From Microbacterium hydrothermale (GTDB lineage: Bacteria > Actinomycetota > Actinomycetes > Actinomycetales > Microbacteriaceae): DNA of 64,000 nucleotides. The position numbers were made by a program, and so were the translations under genes. Positions 25,245 through 33,930 of the stretch are shown here, piece after piece. Numbering within the stretch: the first letter of the stretch is position 1; each line of letters opens with the position of its first letter. Location: NCBI RefSeq assembly GCF_004854025.1, contig NZ_STGM01000005.1, positions 124,001-188,000 of the forward strand, given 5' to 3'. The notes beneath the pieces are model-generated. The model did no database searches. It was not told the origin of the DNA and worked only from the letters and a program-made list of their open reading frames with translations.

Positions 25245-26210
25245 ATGCCGGAGAGCTCCGCCCCGTCGACCTCGCGTCGCCTGCTGTCGCTGCTGACCGT
25301 CTTGCAGTCCCGCCGCGACTGGTCGGCGGGGGCGCTGGCCGGGCGTCTCGAGGTCAGCGAGCGCACGATCCGCCGGGATGTCGATCGGCTCCGCGAGCTC
25401 GGGTACGACATCGACTCCACCCGCGGGCCCGCGGGCGGATACCGCCTCCGTGCGGGCACGCAGCTGCCGCCCGTGGCCTTCGACGCCGATCAGGCCGTCG
25501 CCGTCGCCGTGGCGCTGCGCCTCGCGGCCTCCGGGGGCGGTCCGCTCGCCGACGCCGCCGACGAAGCGCTCAGCGTCCTCTCCCGCCTGTTGCCCGCTCC
25601 GCTCGGGCGTCGCGCCCAGCGTTTCGCGGTCGAGACGGTCGCGCCGGCGGGGGCGGTCGGCGTCGATCCCGCCGTGCTGGGCGCGATCGAGGCGGCCATC
25701 GACGCGCGAGAGGAAGTGCGCTTCGACTACGGCGGAGCGGAGGGTCCGGTGCGCGTGACCGAACCGCATCACCTGCTGTCGTCCGCGGGACGCTGGTACC
25801 TCCTCGGCTTCACCCCCGACCGCGAGGACTGGCGCGTCTACCGCGTCGACCGGATGACAATCAAGAGCCACCGCGGGCGCCCGTTCATCCCGCGCCCGCT
25901 GCCCGGCGGGGATCCCGTGCGCTACCTCGAGGGGCGCTTCCGCGGGGGCGACGAGACGGGCCGTTGGCCGTGCCGGGGCGAGATCGTGGTCGCGGCGGCC
26001 CGGGCCGAGCTCGAACCGTTCGTGGTCGAGGGCACGCTCGACGACGCGGGAGGCGGGAGGACCCGCGTGTCGCTGGGATCGTGGTCGTGGGGTGCGCTCG
26101 CCGCGGAGTGCCTCCGATTCGACCGCCCGATCTCGCACGCCCGCCCCGCCGCGTTGCGGCAGGCCCTGGCCGAGGCCGCGCGCCGCGCCGCGACCGCCGC
26201 GGCATCCTGA
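25245..26210 (+). CDS. HTH/WYL-domain transcriptional regulator (YafY-like)
   Basis: The protein has 321 residues. An N-terminal winged helix (RRLLSLLTVLQSRRDWSAGALAGRLEVSERTIRRDVDRLRELGYD) is followed by the GPAGGYRL wing. A WYL domain comes next, with GRWYLLGFTPDREDWRVYRVDRM (the W-Y-L and R-x-Y-R-V-D-R signatures), and a C-terminal WCX domain. WYL domains sense ligands, often nucleic acids or nucleotides. The start at 25245 fits a leaderless -10 box; ATG 25236 is in frame. It probably regulates the divergent VOC gene. Confidence 0.85.
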   Translation: MPESSAPSTSRRLLSLLTVLQSRRDWSAGALAGRLEVSERTIRRDVDRLRELGYDIDSTRGPAGGYRLRAGTQLPPVAFDADQAVAVAVALRLAASGGGPLADAADEALSVLSRLLPAPLGRRAQRFAVETVAPAGAVGVDPAVLGAIEAAIDAREEVRFDYGGAEGPVRVTEPHHLLSSAGRWYLLGFTPDREDWRVYRVDRMTIKSHRGRPFIPRPLPGGDPVRYLEGRFRGGDETGRWPCRGEIVVAAARAELEPFVVEGTLDDAGGGRTRVSLGSWSWGALAAECLRFDRPISHARPAALRQALAEAARRAATAAAS

Positions 26211-26231
26211 GCCCGCCCTGACACGAACGCA

Positions 26232-26267
26232 CGACGCCCGCGGATGCCGGAGCATCCGCGGGCGTCG
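26232..26267. terminator. Strong bidirectional terminator
   Basis: CGACGCCCGCGGATGC (26232-26247), loop CGGA, GCATCCGCGGGCGTCG (26252-26267) form a perfect 16-bp stem between the convergent WYL and solute-binding protein genes. Confidence 0.85.
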
Positions 26268-26283
26268 CGGCGAGGAAGGAGCG

Positions 26284-27618
26284 TTACTTCTTCACGGGGA
26301 TGGACTGCGACTCCAGGGCGCCGATGGTGGCATCCTGGCCCTTCTGCAGGGCGTCGGCGAGCGTGCCGCTTCCGCTGACCGCGGCCTTGAAGCCGTCGGA
26401 GACGTCGGCGTAGGTCTTGGTCATGGTCGGGCCCCACACGAAGTCGGGCGTCACCTCGGTCGCGGCCTTGGCGAAGACGTCGTAGATCTTCTGGCCGCCG
26501 TAGAACTCCACACCCTGGGTCAGCGAGGGGAGCTTCAGGCCCTCGGTCGTGGCGGGGTAGATGTTGGCCTCTTCGTTAAGCGCGGTGAGCGCCTCCTCGG
26601 AGGTGTTCAGCCACAGGGCGAACTTCGTCGCCTCGTAGGGGTGCTCGCTGCCCTTCAGTACGGCGATCGACGATCCGCCCCAGTTGCCCGAGACCTTGTC
26701 ACCGGCGTTCCACTGCGGAAGGTCGGCCACGGCCCAGCCGCCCGCGGTGTCGGGAGCGCCGCTCGAGATCGAGTTCGCACCCCAGACGGCGGAGTTCCAG
26801 GTCCAGACCTGGCTGGAGTTGTAGGCGTTGTTCCACTCGTCGGTCCACGCGGGGTAGGTCGAGACGAGGTCCTGGTCGATGAGCGACTGCCAGTAGTCGG
26901 CGACCTTCTCCGACGCGGGGTCGGTGAGCGAGACGGTCCAGCCGTCCGCGTCGTTGCCGAACCACTGTCCACCGGCCTGCCAGACGAAGCCGGCGAACTG
27001 GTTGATGTCGGACTGCGAGAAGTTGGTGATGTAACCGCCGAGCGCGCGGATCTTCTTGGCGGCCTCGGTGTACTCGTCCCACGTGGTGGGGATCGCGATG
27101 CCGTTCTTCTCGAAGAGGTCCTTGCGGTAGAACAGCGCCATCGGACCGATGTCCTGCGGGATGCCGTAGACGGCGCCGTCTTCGCCGAGGGCGACCTGGT
27201 TCCAGGCCCAACCGACGAACTGGTCCTTCGCCGCGACGACGTCGGAGCATCCGGCGATGTTCTCGACACCGTCCTGCACGAGGAAGTTGGGCAGCGCGTC
27301 GTACTCGATCTGGCCGAGGTCGGGGGCGTTGCCGGCCGCGATCTGGTTGAAGAAGTTCTGGTACGTGCCGTTGTTGCCGTTGGGGCCGGTCTGCACCTTG
27401 ACCTGGATGTCAGGGTTCTCGGTGTTCCACATGTCGACGACCTTCTCGATCCCCGGGATCCACGACGTGAACTCGAGGGTGACGGGGCCGTCAGCGGGGG
27501 CGCAGTCGGCTGCGGCGCCGCTGCCGCTGCCGCTGTCGGTTCCGCCGCCGGCGCAGCCGGCCAGGAGCAGAGCCGACAGGGCGACGCCCGAGGTCGCCGC
27601 GAGGATTCTGTGCTTCAT
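26284..27618 (-). CDS. ABC transporter sugar-binding lipoprotein (galactoside operon)
   Basis: This 444-residue solute-binding protein (family 1, MalE-like) has a lipoprotein signal peptide with lipobox LLLAGC (Cys 22). Its mature part contains LEFTSWIPGIEKVVDMWNTENP, YGIPQDIGPMALFYRKDLFEKNGI and GSSIAVLKGSEHPYEATKF, all family features. It captures an oligosaccharide outside the membrane for the two permeases encoded just upstream. It is last in the GH42-permease-permease operon, behind two hairpins, and ends at a strong terminator. The genetic linkage suggests a beta-galactoside. Confidence 0.9.
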   Translation of the reverse strand: MKHRILAATSGVALSALLLAGCAGGGTDSGSGSGAAADCAPADGPVTLEFTSWIPGIEKVVDMWNTENPDIQVKVQTGPNGNNGTYQNFFNQIAAGNAPDLGQIEYDALPNFLVQDGVENIAGCSDVVAAKDQFVGWAWNQVALGEDGAVYGIPQDIGPMALFYRKDLFEKNGIAIPTTWDEYTEAAKKIRALGGYITNFSQSDINQFAGFVWQAGGQWFGNDADGWTVSLTDPASEKVADYWQSLIDQDLVSTYPAWTDEWNNAYNSSQVWTWNSAVWGANSISSGAPDTAGGWAVADLPQWNAGDKVSGNWGGSSIAVLKGSEHPYEATKFALWLNTSEEALTALNEEANIYPATTEGLKLPSLTQGVEFYGGQKIYDVFAKAATEVTPDFVWGPTMTKTYADVSDGFKAAVSGSGTLADALQKGQDATIGALESQSIPVKK

Positions 27619-27639
27619 GCGAATGCCTTTCTCTGGTGT

Positions 27640-27684
27640 CCCGGACGGGCCATTCCGTCCGGGGTGGAGGCGGCCGGAGCCGCC
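27640..27684 (-). promoter_or_regulatory. Two hairpins before the solute-binding protein gene
   Basis: CCCGGACGG (27640-27648) pairs with CCGTCCGGG (27655-27663) over a 6-nt loop, and GGCGGC (27669-27674) with GCCGCC (27679-27684) over CGGA. They stand between permease 2 and the binding-protein gene and may stabilise the 3' part of the mRNA or reduce read-through. Confidence 0.55.
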
Positions 27685-27691
27685 GAAGGGA

Positions 27692-28597
27692 TCACTTCAG
27701 CGCGCCGGTCCCGAGACCGTTGCGCCAGAAGCGCTGGAGGAGCAGGAAGATGACGATGAGGGGGATGACCGACAGCAGGGCGCCGATCAGGACGAGTCCG
27801 CGCAGCTCGGGGATCTGGTTGAGCTGGTTGTTCCAGCCGTAGAGGCCGAACACGACGGGGAAGAGCTCTTCGCTGCGCAGCATGATCAGCGGCAGGAAGA
27901 AGTTGTTCCAGATGGCGACGAACTGGAAGAGGAACATCGTCACCAGCGCGGGGCTCATGAGCCGCAGGCTCACGGTGAAGAACGTGCGGATCTCGCCCGC
28001 GCCGTCCAGTCGGCTCGCCTCGAGCAGCTCGTCGGGCACCGAGGATGCCGCGAAGATGCGCGCGAGGTACACCCCGAACGGGCTGACGAGCGAGGGCAGG
28101 AACACCGCCCAGAACGTGTTCGTGAGCTGCACCTGGCTGAAGATGAGGAACAGCGGGAGGGCGAGCGCGGTTGCCGGGACCAGCACGCCGCCGAGCACCA
28201 CGTCGAACACGAGCTCGCGGCCCGGGAAGCGGTACTTCGCCAGCGCGTAGCCGGCCATCGCGGCCAGCAGCGTCGCGACCGCCCCGCCGAGACCCGCGTA
28301 CAGCAGCGAGTTGCCGAGCCAGCGCAGGAAGATGCCGTCGCGGTAGGCGAACAGGTCGCCGATGTTCGAGAACAGGCGCATGTCGGCGAACCACAGCGGG
28401 TTCGTGGTCAGGATGTCGCCGGTGCTCTTGCTCGAGGCCACGAGCAGCCACCACAGCGGCAGCAGGAAGTAGACCGTGAACACGGCCATGACCAGCATCG
28501 CCGAGGTGCGCGAGACGAGGGGTTCGCGGATCGCGCCCGACCGGGAGGCGCCCGCGCGGGTGCCGAGGGGGCTGCGGGAGGTGGTGACGGCGCTCAT
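27692..28597 (-). CDS. ABC sugar permease, MalG type (galactoside operon)
   Basis: This 301-residue inner-membrane permease has six predicted helices, the first at residues ~33-55. The EAA loop that docks the ATPase is ELLEASRLDGAGEIRTFFTVSLRLMSP. GYALAKYRFPGRE and the C-terminal LLQRFWRNGLGTGALK match MalG-type sugar permeases. ATG 28597 overlaps the MalF-type gene stop by 4 bp. It forms a heterodimeric channel with that protein. Confidence 0.9.
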   Translation of the reverse strand: MSAVTTSRSPLGTRAGASRSGAIREPLVSRTSAMLVMAVFTVYFLLPLWWLLVASSKSTGDILTTNPLWFADMRLFSNIGDLFAYRDGIFLRWLGNSLLYAGLGGAVATLLAAMAGYALAKYRFPGRELVFDVVLGGVLVPATALALPLFLIFSQVQLTNTFWAVFLPSLVSPFGVYLARIFAASSVPDELLEASRLDGAGEIRTFFTVSLRLMSPALVTMFLFQFVAIWNNFFLPLIMLRSEELFPVVFGLYGWNNQLNQIPELRGLVLIGALLSVIPLIVIFLLLQRFWRNGLGTGALK

Positions 28598-29523
28598 GCG
28601 TTGCCCTTCTTCTGCATCCACTTCATGAAGCCGAACGACAGCACGAAGGTGGTCACGGCCAGCACGACCGAGAACGCCGCGGCGAGGTTGGCGTTGGGGA
28701 TGGATGCCGTGGCGTAGACGGTCATGTTGGGGGTGAACGTGCTCGTCACGGCGGAGCTGAACGAGCGGAAGACCTGCGGCTCGGCGAGCAGCTGCAGCGT
28801 GCCGATGATCGAGAAGATCGCGGTCATGACGATCGCGGGACGCACGAGCGGGATCTTGATCGACCAGGCGATGCGGAACTGGCCCGCGCCGTCGAGGCGT
28901 GCCGCCTCGTAGATCTCGCTGGGGATCGACAGCAGCGACGAGTAGATGATCAGCATGTTGTAGCCGACGTAGACCCAGGTGACGACGTTGGCGATCGACC
29001 ACAGCACGAGGTCGGCGCCGAGGAAGTCGACGTTCTTGGTCAGCGCGGTGAACGGCGACAGGTTGGGCGAGAACAGCGAGCCCCACATGATCGCCGCGAT
29101 CACGCCCGGAACGGCGTAGGGGACGAAGAAGGCCAGGCGGAAGAACCGCTTGCCCTTCAGCAGGGGCGAGTCCAGCAGGAGAGCGAAGATGAGCGCGAGA
29201 CCGAGCATGACGGGGACCTGCACGACGCCGAACGCGAGCATGCGCAGCATCGACGCCCAGAACGCCTCGTTCTGGAAGACCAGGGCGTACTGCGCGAGAC
29301 CGCCGAAGACGAGCTCGGCCTTGCCGAACGTGCCCTCGCGCCGCACGACCAGGAGCGACTGCCCGATGGCGAAGACGATCGGCAAAACGTAGAAGAGGGC
29401 GAACAGCACCGCGAACGGCGCGAGCAGGATGACGATCGCGCTCTTGAAGGGCACGCGCGAGCGGCGGGGCCGCGGTGCGCCCGCGCGGTCGGCCCGCACG
29501 GGAGCGGGAGCGGTGGTGGTCAC
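28594..29523 (-). CDS. ABC sugar permease, MalF type (galactoside operon)
   Basis: This 309-residue permease has an N-terminal cytoplasmic arm followed by a helix at about 29-50 (AIVILLAPFAVLFALFYVLP). Its EAA loop is EIYEAARLDGAGQFRIAWSIKIPLVRP. The GTG start at 29523 overlaps the stop of the GH42 gene by 4 bp, so the enzyme and importer are co-translated. Substrate is inferred to be a galactose-containing oligosaccharide. Confidence 0.9.
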   Translation of the reverse strand: MTTTAPAPVRADRAGAPRPRRSRVPFKSAIVILLAPFAVLFALFYVLPIVFAIGQSLLVVRREGTFGKAELVFGGLAQYALVFQNEAFWASMLRMLAFGVVQVPVMLGLALIFALLLDSPLLKGKRFFRLAFFVPYAVPGVIAAIMWGSLFSPNLSPFTALTKNVDFLGADLVLWSIANVVTWVYVGYNMLIIYSSLLSIPSEIYEAARLDGAGQFRIAWSIKIPLVRPAIVMTAIFSIIGTLQLLAEPQVFRSFSSAVTSTFTPNMTVYATASIPNANLAAAFSVVLAVTTFVLSFGFMKWMQKKGNA

Positions 29524-31583
29524 GAGGCCTCCTCGATGATGCGGACGGCACCGCCGGCGACGGCGACGGAGCCCTCCACGGTCTCGCCGGTGAGCGCGTC
29601 GCGACCGTGCGCCGCGATCTCGACCGACTCGGTGGTGTGGTTGATGACGAACGTGTACGCGCGGTCCTCGCCCGCGCGACGCACGATCTCGACGCCGGGG
29701 ATCGCGTCGAGGGTGCGGATGCCGGCGGTCGCGGCGATGCGCGAGATCAAGTCGCGGTAGGCGTCTGCGGCGGGCAGGGTCGCGAGGTACCAGGCGGATC
29801 CCGCGCCCACGGAGCGACGGGTGCGGGCGGGCAGCCCCGCCGCCGGACCGTCGGTGAAGCGGGCGTCGACCTCGGCGTCGAACGTGCGCAGGCGCTCCGA
29901 CCACACCGTGCCGGTGCTGCCGTCGTCGAGGGTGACGACCTGCGCGGGTCCGAGGGGGGCGAACTCCTCCGACACGATCCCGAGCAGGTCGCGGAACGCA
30001 CCCGGGTAGCCGCCGAGGCGGACGCGGTCCTTCTCGTCGACGATCCCGCTCGCGAAGGTGATGACGGCGGTCCCGCCGTCCTCGACGAACCGCGCGAGTC
30101 GGTCGGCACAGGCGTCGCGGACGAGGTGCAGGGCCGGCACGACGACCAGGCGGTACGCGGACAGGTCGGCGTCGGCCGAGACGACGTCGGTCGAGACGCC
30201 CGCGGCGGTCAGCGCGGCGTGAGCGGCGTGCACCTGGTCGAGGTAGCGCAGGTCTTCGCTGGGACGCCCCTCGTTCTCCAACGCCCACCAGCTCTCCCAG
30301 TCGAAGAGCACGGCGGCGTCGGAGGCGACGCGCGTTCCCGCGATCGGCTGCAGGTCGCGCAGGGTGCGGCCCACCTCGAGCACGCTCCGCCACTGGGCGG
30401 TCTCGGTCCCGGCGTGCGGGAGGAGCGCGGAGTGGAACTTCTCCGCCCCCTGCGCCGAGGCACGCCACTGGAAGAAGCAGATGCCGTCGGCGCCGCGGGC
30501 GACGTGCGAGACGACGTTGCGCAGCAGTTCGCCCTCGCCCTTCGCGAGGTTGTGGGGCTGCCAGTTGACGGCGCCGGTGGAGGTCTCCATCAGCAGCCAC
30601 GGGGTGCCGGCGGCGAGACCGCGCGTGAGGTCGGCCGCGAACGAGAGTTCGGCGATCGGGTCGGCGAGACGCCGGTCGAGGTAGTGGTCGTTCGCGATGA
30701 CGTCCATCTCGCCCGCCCACGAGAAGTAGTCGAGAGCGCGGATGTGCGCGGTGACCATGAAGTTGGTGGTGACGGGCGCCGCGCTGCGCAGACGGATGAT
30801 CTCGGCTTCGGCGCGGTACAGCTCGAGCTGCTGGTCGGACGAGAAGCGCTGGAAGTCGAGCAGCTGGCCGGGGTTGCGCAGCGACAGGGCGGCCATCGGC
30901 GGGAGGATCTGGTCCCAGGCGCTGTACCGCTGGCTCCAGAACGAGGTGCCCCACGCCGCGTTGAGCTCGGCGAGCGAGCCGTAGCGCGCCTCGAGCCAGG
31001 AGCGGAACGCCACGGCGCTGGCGTCGCAGTAGCAGAGGGCGTTGTGGCATCCGAGTTCGTTCGAGACGTGCCACATGGCCAGGGCGGGGTGGTCGGCGTA
31101 GCGCTCGACGACGCGGCGGCTGAGCTCGGCGGCGTAGGCGCGGAAGATCGGCGAGCTCGGGCAGTAGGCCTGGCGGCCTCCGGGGAAGCGACGCGTGCCG
31201 TCTTCGGCGACGGGCAGGATCTCGGGATGCCGCGCGGTCACCCACGGGGCGGGCGAGGCGGTCGCGGTGCCGAGGTTGACCCGGATGCCGTTCGCGTGGG
31301 CGAGGTCCATGAGCTCGTCGAGCTCGTCGAAGCTCCACACGCCGTGGTCGGGGTTGATCCACGACCAGCCGAAGATGTTGACGGCCACGAGACCCACGCC
31401 CGCCTCGCGCATGAGGCGCATGTCGTCGTCCCAGACGGCGCGATCCCACTGATCGGGGTTGTAGTCGCAGCCGAAGACGAGACCCTCGCGGGTCAGGGCG
31501 TCCAGCGCGCCGCCCTCGCGGGTCGGGTCGGTCGCACGATCGCTCTCGCGATCGAGCGGGGCCAGATGATCGACGGCAAGCAT
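29520..31583 (-). CDS. Beta-galactosidase, glycoside hydrolase family 42
   Basis: This 687-residue cytoplasmic enzyme has no signal peptide. The N-terminal TIM barrel begins GCDYNPDQWDRAVWDDDMRLM. The acid/base Glu is in WHVSNELGCHN (near residue 175), followed by the zinc-type cysteines CHNALCYCD, and the nucleophile Glu in WLLMETSTGAVNW (near 330). Trimerisation and C-terminal beta domains follow. It hydrolyses beta-galactosides brought in by the co-transcribed ABC importer. ATG 31583 is chosen because AAGGAG precedes it. It is first gene of the operon, controlled by two LacI operators. Confidence 0.93.
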   Translation of the reverse strand: MLAVDHLAPLDRESDRATDPTREGGALDALTREGLVFGCDYNPDQWDRAVWDDDMRLMREAGVGLVAVNIFGWSWINPDHGVWSFDELDELMDLAHANGIRVNLGTATASPAPWVTARHPEILPVAEDGTRRFPGGRQAYCPSSPIFRAYAAELSRRVVERYADHPALAMWHVSNELGCHNALCYCDASAVAFRSWLEARYGSLAELNAAWGTSFWSQRYSAWDQILPPMAALSLRNPGQLLDFQRFSSDQQLELYRAEAEIIRLRSAAPVTTNFMVTAHIRALDYFSWAGEMDVIANDHYLDRRLADPIAELSFAADLTRGLAAGTPWLLMETSTGAVNWQPHNLAKGEGELLRNVVSHVARGADGICFFQWRASAQGAEKFHSALLPHAGTETAQWRSVLEVGRTLRDLQPIAGTRVASDAAVLFDWESWWALENEGRPSEDLRYLDQVHAAHAALTAAGVSTDVVSADADLSAYRLVVVPALHLVRDACADRLARFVEDGGTAVITFASGIVDEKDRVRLGGYPGAFRDLLGIVSEEFAPLGPAQVVTLDDGSTGTVWSERLRTFDAEVDARFTDGPAAGLPARTRRSVGAGSAWYLATLPAADAYRDLISRIAATAGIRTLDAIPGVEIVRRAGEDRAYTFVINHTTESVEIAAHGRDALTGETVEGSVAVAGGAVRIIEEAS

Positions 31584-31609
31584 CCGGTGGGCGCTCCTTT
31601 GCGTGGTTC

Positions 31610-31673
31610 TGTGAACGTGCACACACTCGGCATCCGAAAATCCGGAGTTAAATGTGTGAACGTGCACATACTG
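31610..31673 (-). promoter_or_regulatory. Two LacI operators and -10 box of the GH42 operon
   Basis: TGTGAACGTGCACA occurs at 31610-31623 and identically at 31655-31668, 45 bp apart, each a near-palindrome. On the minus strand TTGACG (31696-31691), 17 bp, and CAGTAT (31673-31668) make the promoter. The second operator covers the start site and the first lies in the leader, suggesting a repression loop by the divergent LacI protein. Confidence 0.8.
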
Positions 31674-31710
31674 ACACGGCGTCACGCGATCGTCAACTTC
31701 CCGCTGCCGC

Positions 31711-31716
31711 TAGGCT
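31711..31716 (+). promoter_or_regulatory. Leaderless -10 box of the LacI gene
   Basis: TAGGCT lies seven bases before ATG 31724 without a ribosome site. Confidence 0.6.
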
Positions 31717-31723
31717 GACCCTC

Positions 31724-32740
31724 ATGACGCCTCCTCCGCCCGGGCGCCGGCGCAGCACGGTGCATGACGTGGCGAAGGCCGCGGGGGTGTCGAGGGGGAC
31801 GGTGAGCCGCGTCCTGAACGGCGGCTACGTCTCGGAGCACGCGCGAGAGGCCATCCAGTCGGCCATCCGCGAGGTCGGCTACGTGCCCAACAACGCCGCC
31901 CGCACCCTGGTGCGACAGCGCACGCAGGCGGTCGGGTTCATCGTGCACGAGCCGCACTCGCTCTTCCTCGAAGATCCCAACATCGGCGGCATCATGCTCG
32001 GCGCCAACACAGCGCTGTCTAAGGCCGACTATCAGATGGTGTGCGTCGTCGTCGACACCGACCGCGACACCGACCGCGTCGCGCGTTACCTCAGCGGCGG
32101 CTTCGTCGACGGGGCCGTGATCGTCTCGGCCCGTCACCACGACCCCATCACCGACGTCGTCGAACGACTGGGCCTCCCGGTCGCATACGTCGGGCACCCG
32201 CCGGGGATCTCGCGGCCGTGGGTGGGCATCGACAATCTCGGAGCGGCCCGCGCGATCACCCGTCAGCTGCGCGAGACCGGCCGTCGTCGCATCGGCATGA
32301 TCGCCGCCGCCCTCGACCGCGACTCGGGCAGCGATCGGTTGGCCGGGTTCCGCGAGGCCCTCGGCGACGACTTCGACCCCGACCTCGTGGAGCCGGTGCC
32401 GCTGTACGCCTTCGCCGACGGCGAGGCGGGCATGCGCCGGCTGCTCGAGCGCGCGCCCGACCTCGACGCCGTCTTCGGGGCATCGGATGCCGTGGCGGCG
32501 GGCGCCGTGCAGGCCTTGCGCGCGGCGGGGCGGCGTGTGCCCGACGACGTCGGTGTCGTGGGATTCGACGACAGCGCGTGGGCGCTGCGCACCGACCCGC
32601 CGCTCAGCACGGTCGACCAACCCGCCGAGGGACTCGGGGCCGCGGCGGCCGAGGCCGTGCTGCTGCAGTTGTCGGGCGGCGTCGCCGACGCCGACGGCAT
32701 CCTTCTCGACGCTCCGGTCGTCTGGCGCGGGTCGGCGTAG
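31724..32740 (+). CDS. LacI-family regulator of the GH42 operon
   Basis: This 338-residue protein has the helix-turn-helix TVHDVAKAAGVSRGTVSRVLNGGYVSEHAREAI, hinge YVPNNAARTLVRQRT and effector domain with SLFLEDPNIGGIMLG and VGVVGFDDSAWALRTDPPLSTVDQP. It is divergent from the GH42/ABC operon, with two identical operator-like sites between. The usual role is repression relieved by a galactoside (inference from position). Confidence 0.88.
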   Translation: MTPPPPGRRRSTVHDVAKAAGVSRGTVSRVLNGGYVSEHAREAIQSAIREVGYVPNNAARTLVRQRTQAVGFIVHEPHSLFLEDPNIGGIMLGANTALSKADYQMVCVVVDTDRDTDRVARYLSGGFVDGAVIVSARHHDPITDVVERLGLPVAYVGHPPGISRPWVGIDNLGAARAITRQLRETGRRRIGMIAAALDRDSGSDRLAGFREALGDDFDPDLVEPVPLYAFADGEAGMRRLLERAPDLDAVFGASDAVAAGAVQALRAAGRRVPDDVGVVGFDDSAWALRTDPPLSTVDQPAEGLGAAAAEAVLLQLSGGVADADGILLDAPVVWRGSA

Positions 32741-32756
32741 GCCTTCCCCGGCGCCC

Positions 32757-33197
32757 TCAGCCGGCCGCGGCCCAGGGCATCGGGCGCTCGGCGTCGCGCG
32801 AGCTGTCGTCGGGGATGCGGGGCAGGGCCTCCCCTCCCGCGCGGATGCACAGCCAGCGCAGCTCCCCGGGGCTGTCGGGGAGGGCGCGCCAGACGCGCCA
32901 CACGCCCTGTCCGACGCGGACGACGCTGCCGGGACCGACGTCCACGACGTCATCGTCGAGGCCCATCTGCCCGCGTCCCTCGAGGAAGACGTAGAGCTCC
33001 TCGACCCGGCTGTGCGCGTGCCAGTAGCCCGCGTCCTCGCCGGGGAGGAGGGCATTCGCCGTCATGCCGATGTACTGCATCGCCAGCTCGTGGTCGACCA
33101 CGCGCCGTCCGTCGCGGGAGCGCTCGGGGACGAACCCGCCGAAGTGGGCGCGCCAGGCATCCATCGCGCCGATGTCGGTGATCTCGTAGTCGGTCAT
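32757..33197 (-). CDS. Cupin-domain protein
   Basis: This 146-residue protein has a single small beta-barrel. The cupin motif 1 region reads YWHAHSRVEELYVFLEGRGQMGLDD, with His-x-His and Glu as metal ligands, and motif 2 PGSVVRVGQGVWRVWRALPD, in which the usual His is absent (WRVWR). The metal site may therefore be incomplete. ATG 33197 overlaps the oxidase gene stop by ATGA, so both are co-expressed. Function unknown; cupins here could be sugar isomerases, dioxygenases or ligand sensors. Confidence 0.78.
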   Translation of the reverse strand: MTDYEITDIGAMDAWRAHFGGFVPERSRDGRRVVDHELAMQYIGMTANALLPGEDAGYWHAHSRVEELYVFLEGRGQMGLDDDVVDVGPGSVVRVGQGVWRVWRALPDSPGELRWLCIRAGGEALPRIPDDSSRDAERPMPWAAAG

Positions 33198-33757
33198 GGC
33201 CGTTCGCTCTCTGTAGTGGGGGTGGAGACCTGCCAGCCGTCGGCGGTGCGACGGTAGATCGTGCGCCGGTGTCGGCGATCGGGGGAGCCCTCCCAGAACT
33301 CGACGCGGTCGGGGATCAGCCGCCACAGCACCCACCCGCCGGGGGTGATCCCGTCGCGAGCGGCGGCGGATCGCGCGGCGAGGTCGGCCGCGGACTCCTC
33401 CGCCGACGCTTCGTTCACCCGACCGCGCACGCGCACGGAGCGGAGCACCGGAGGCCACCAGAACGTCAGGGCCGCAGCGGACCGCGCGGCGAGCTGCTCG
33501 GCTTTGGCGGAGTCCCGCGGTCCCGCGAAGGCCCAGCCGCGGGGGCCGACGTCTTTGAGGATGAGCACGCGCGCGTCCGGGATGCCGTCGGCATCCACCG
33601 TCGAGAGGGTGGCGCCGTGCGCCTCGGCGACGCCCGCGTCGACGGCCGCGCGGATCCAGCGCTCGAACAGCGGCTCCGGCGCGTCGGGCGGGGGTGCGGC
33701 ATCCGGGAGCGGAGCCGTGCCGGTGAGCGAGGGGAGCGAGCGGAGCCAGGCGGCCAT
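33194..33757 (-). CDS. pdxH: Pyridoxine/pyridoxamine 5'-phosphate oxidase-like flavoprotein
   Basis: This 187-residue FMN split-barrel protein has ATLSTVDADGIPDARVLILKDVGPRGWAF (FMN-binding strands), ALTFWWPPVLRSVRVRGRV, and the C-terminal PdxH segment FWEGSPDRRHRRTIYRR, which in true PdxH contacts pyridoxal phosphate. It would oxidise pyridoxine or pyridoxamine phosphate. ATG 33757 is preferred over ATG 33763 because GGAGGG then sits at correct spacing. It is coupled to the cupin gene. A related flavin enzyme rather than PdxH proper remains possible. Confidence 0.72.
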   Translation of the reverse strand: MAAWLRSLPSLTGTAPLPDAAPPPDAPEPLFERWIRAAVDAGVAEAHGATLSTVDADGIPDARVLILKDVGPRGWAFAGPRDSAKAEQLAARSAAALTFWWPPVLRSVRVRGRVNEASAEESAADLAARSAAARDGITPGGWVLWRLIPDRVEFWEGSPDRRHRRTIYRRTADGWQVSTPTTESERP

Positions 33758-33873
33758 CGTCATCCCTCCATCCTGCTCCTCCCGGGCGCGGCCGTCGCTC
33801 GAGGCCCGTCGGCGAGGCCGGTCGGCGACGGACGCCGGCCCCGCGCGCCCGCCGTCGCGACGCCCACGCGCGA

Positions 33874-33913
33874 ACAGGCGACCCTCCGAGCGTGTCGTCG
33901 ACGGGTCGCCTGT
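33874..33913 (-). terminator. Terminator of the arabinoside operon
   Basis: ACAGGCGACCC (33874-33884) and GGGTCGCCTGT (33903-33913) form a perfect 11-bp stem with an 18-nt loop, just after the GH35 stop codon at 33931-33933. Confidence 0.75.
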
Positions 33914-33930
33914 GCCGAGAGGGGGTGGGC

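Noticed and set aside
28594..31626. A single ~1010-residue protein on the minus strand
   Set aside because: The upstream two thirds is a shadow frame of the GH42 gene; only the part from GTG 29523 is a real permease.
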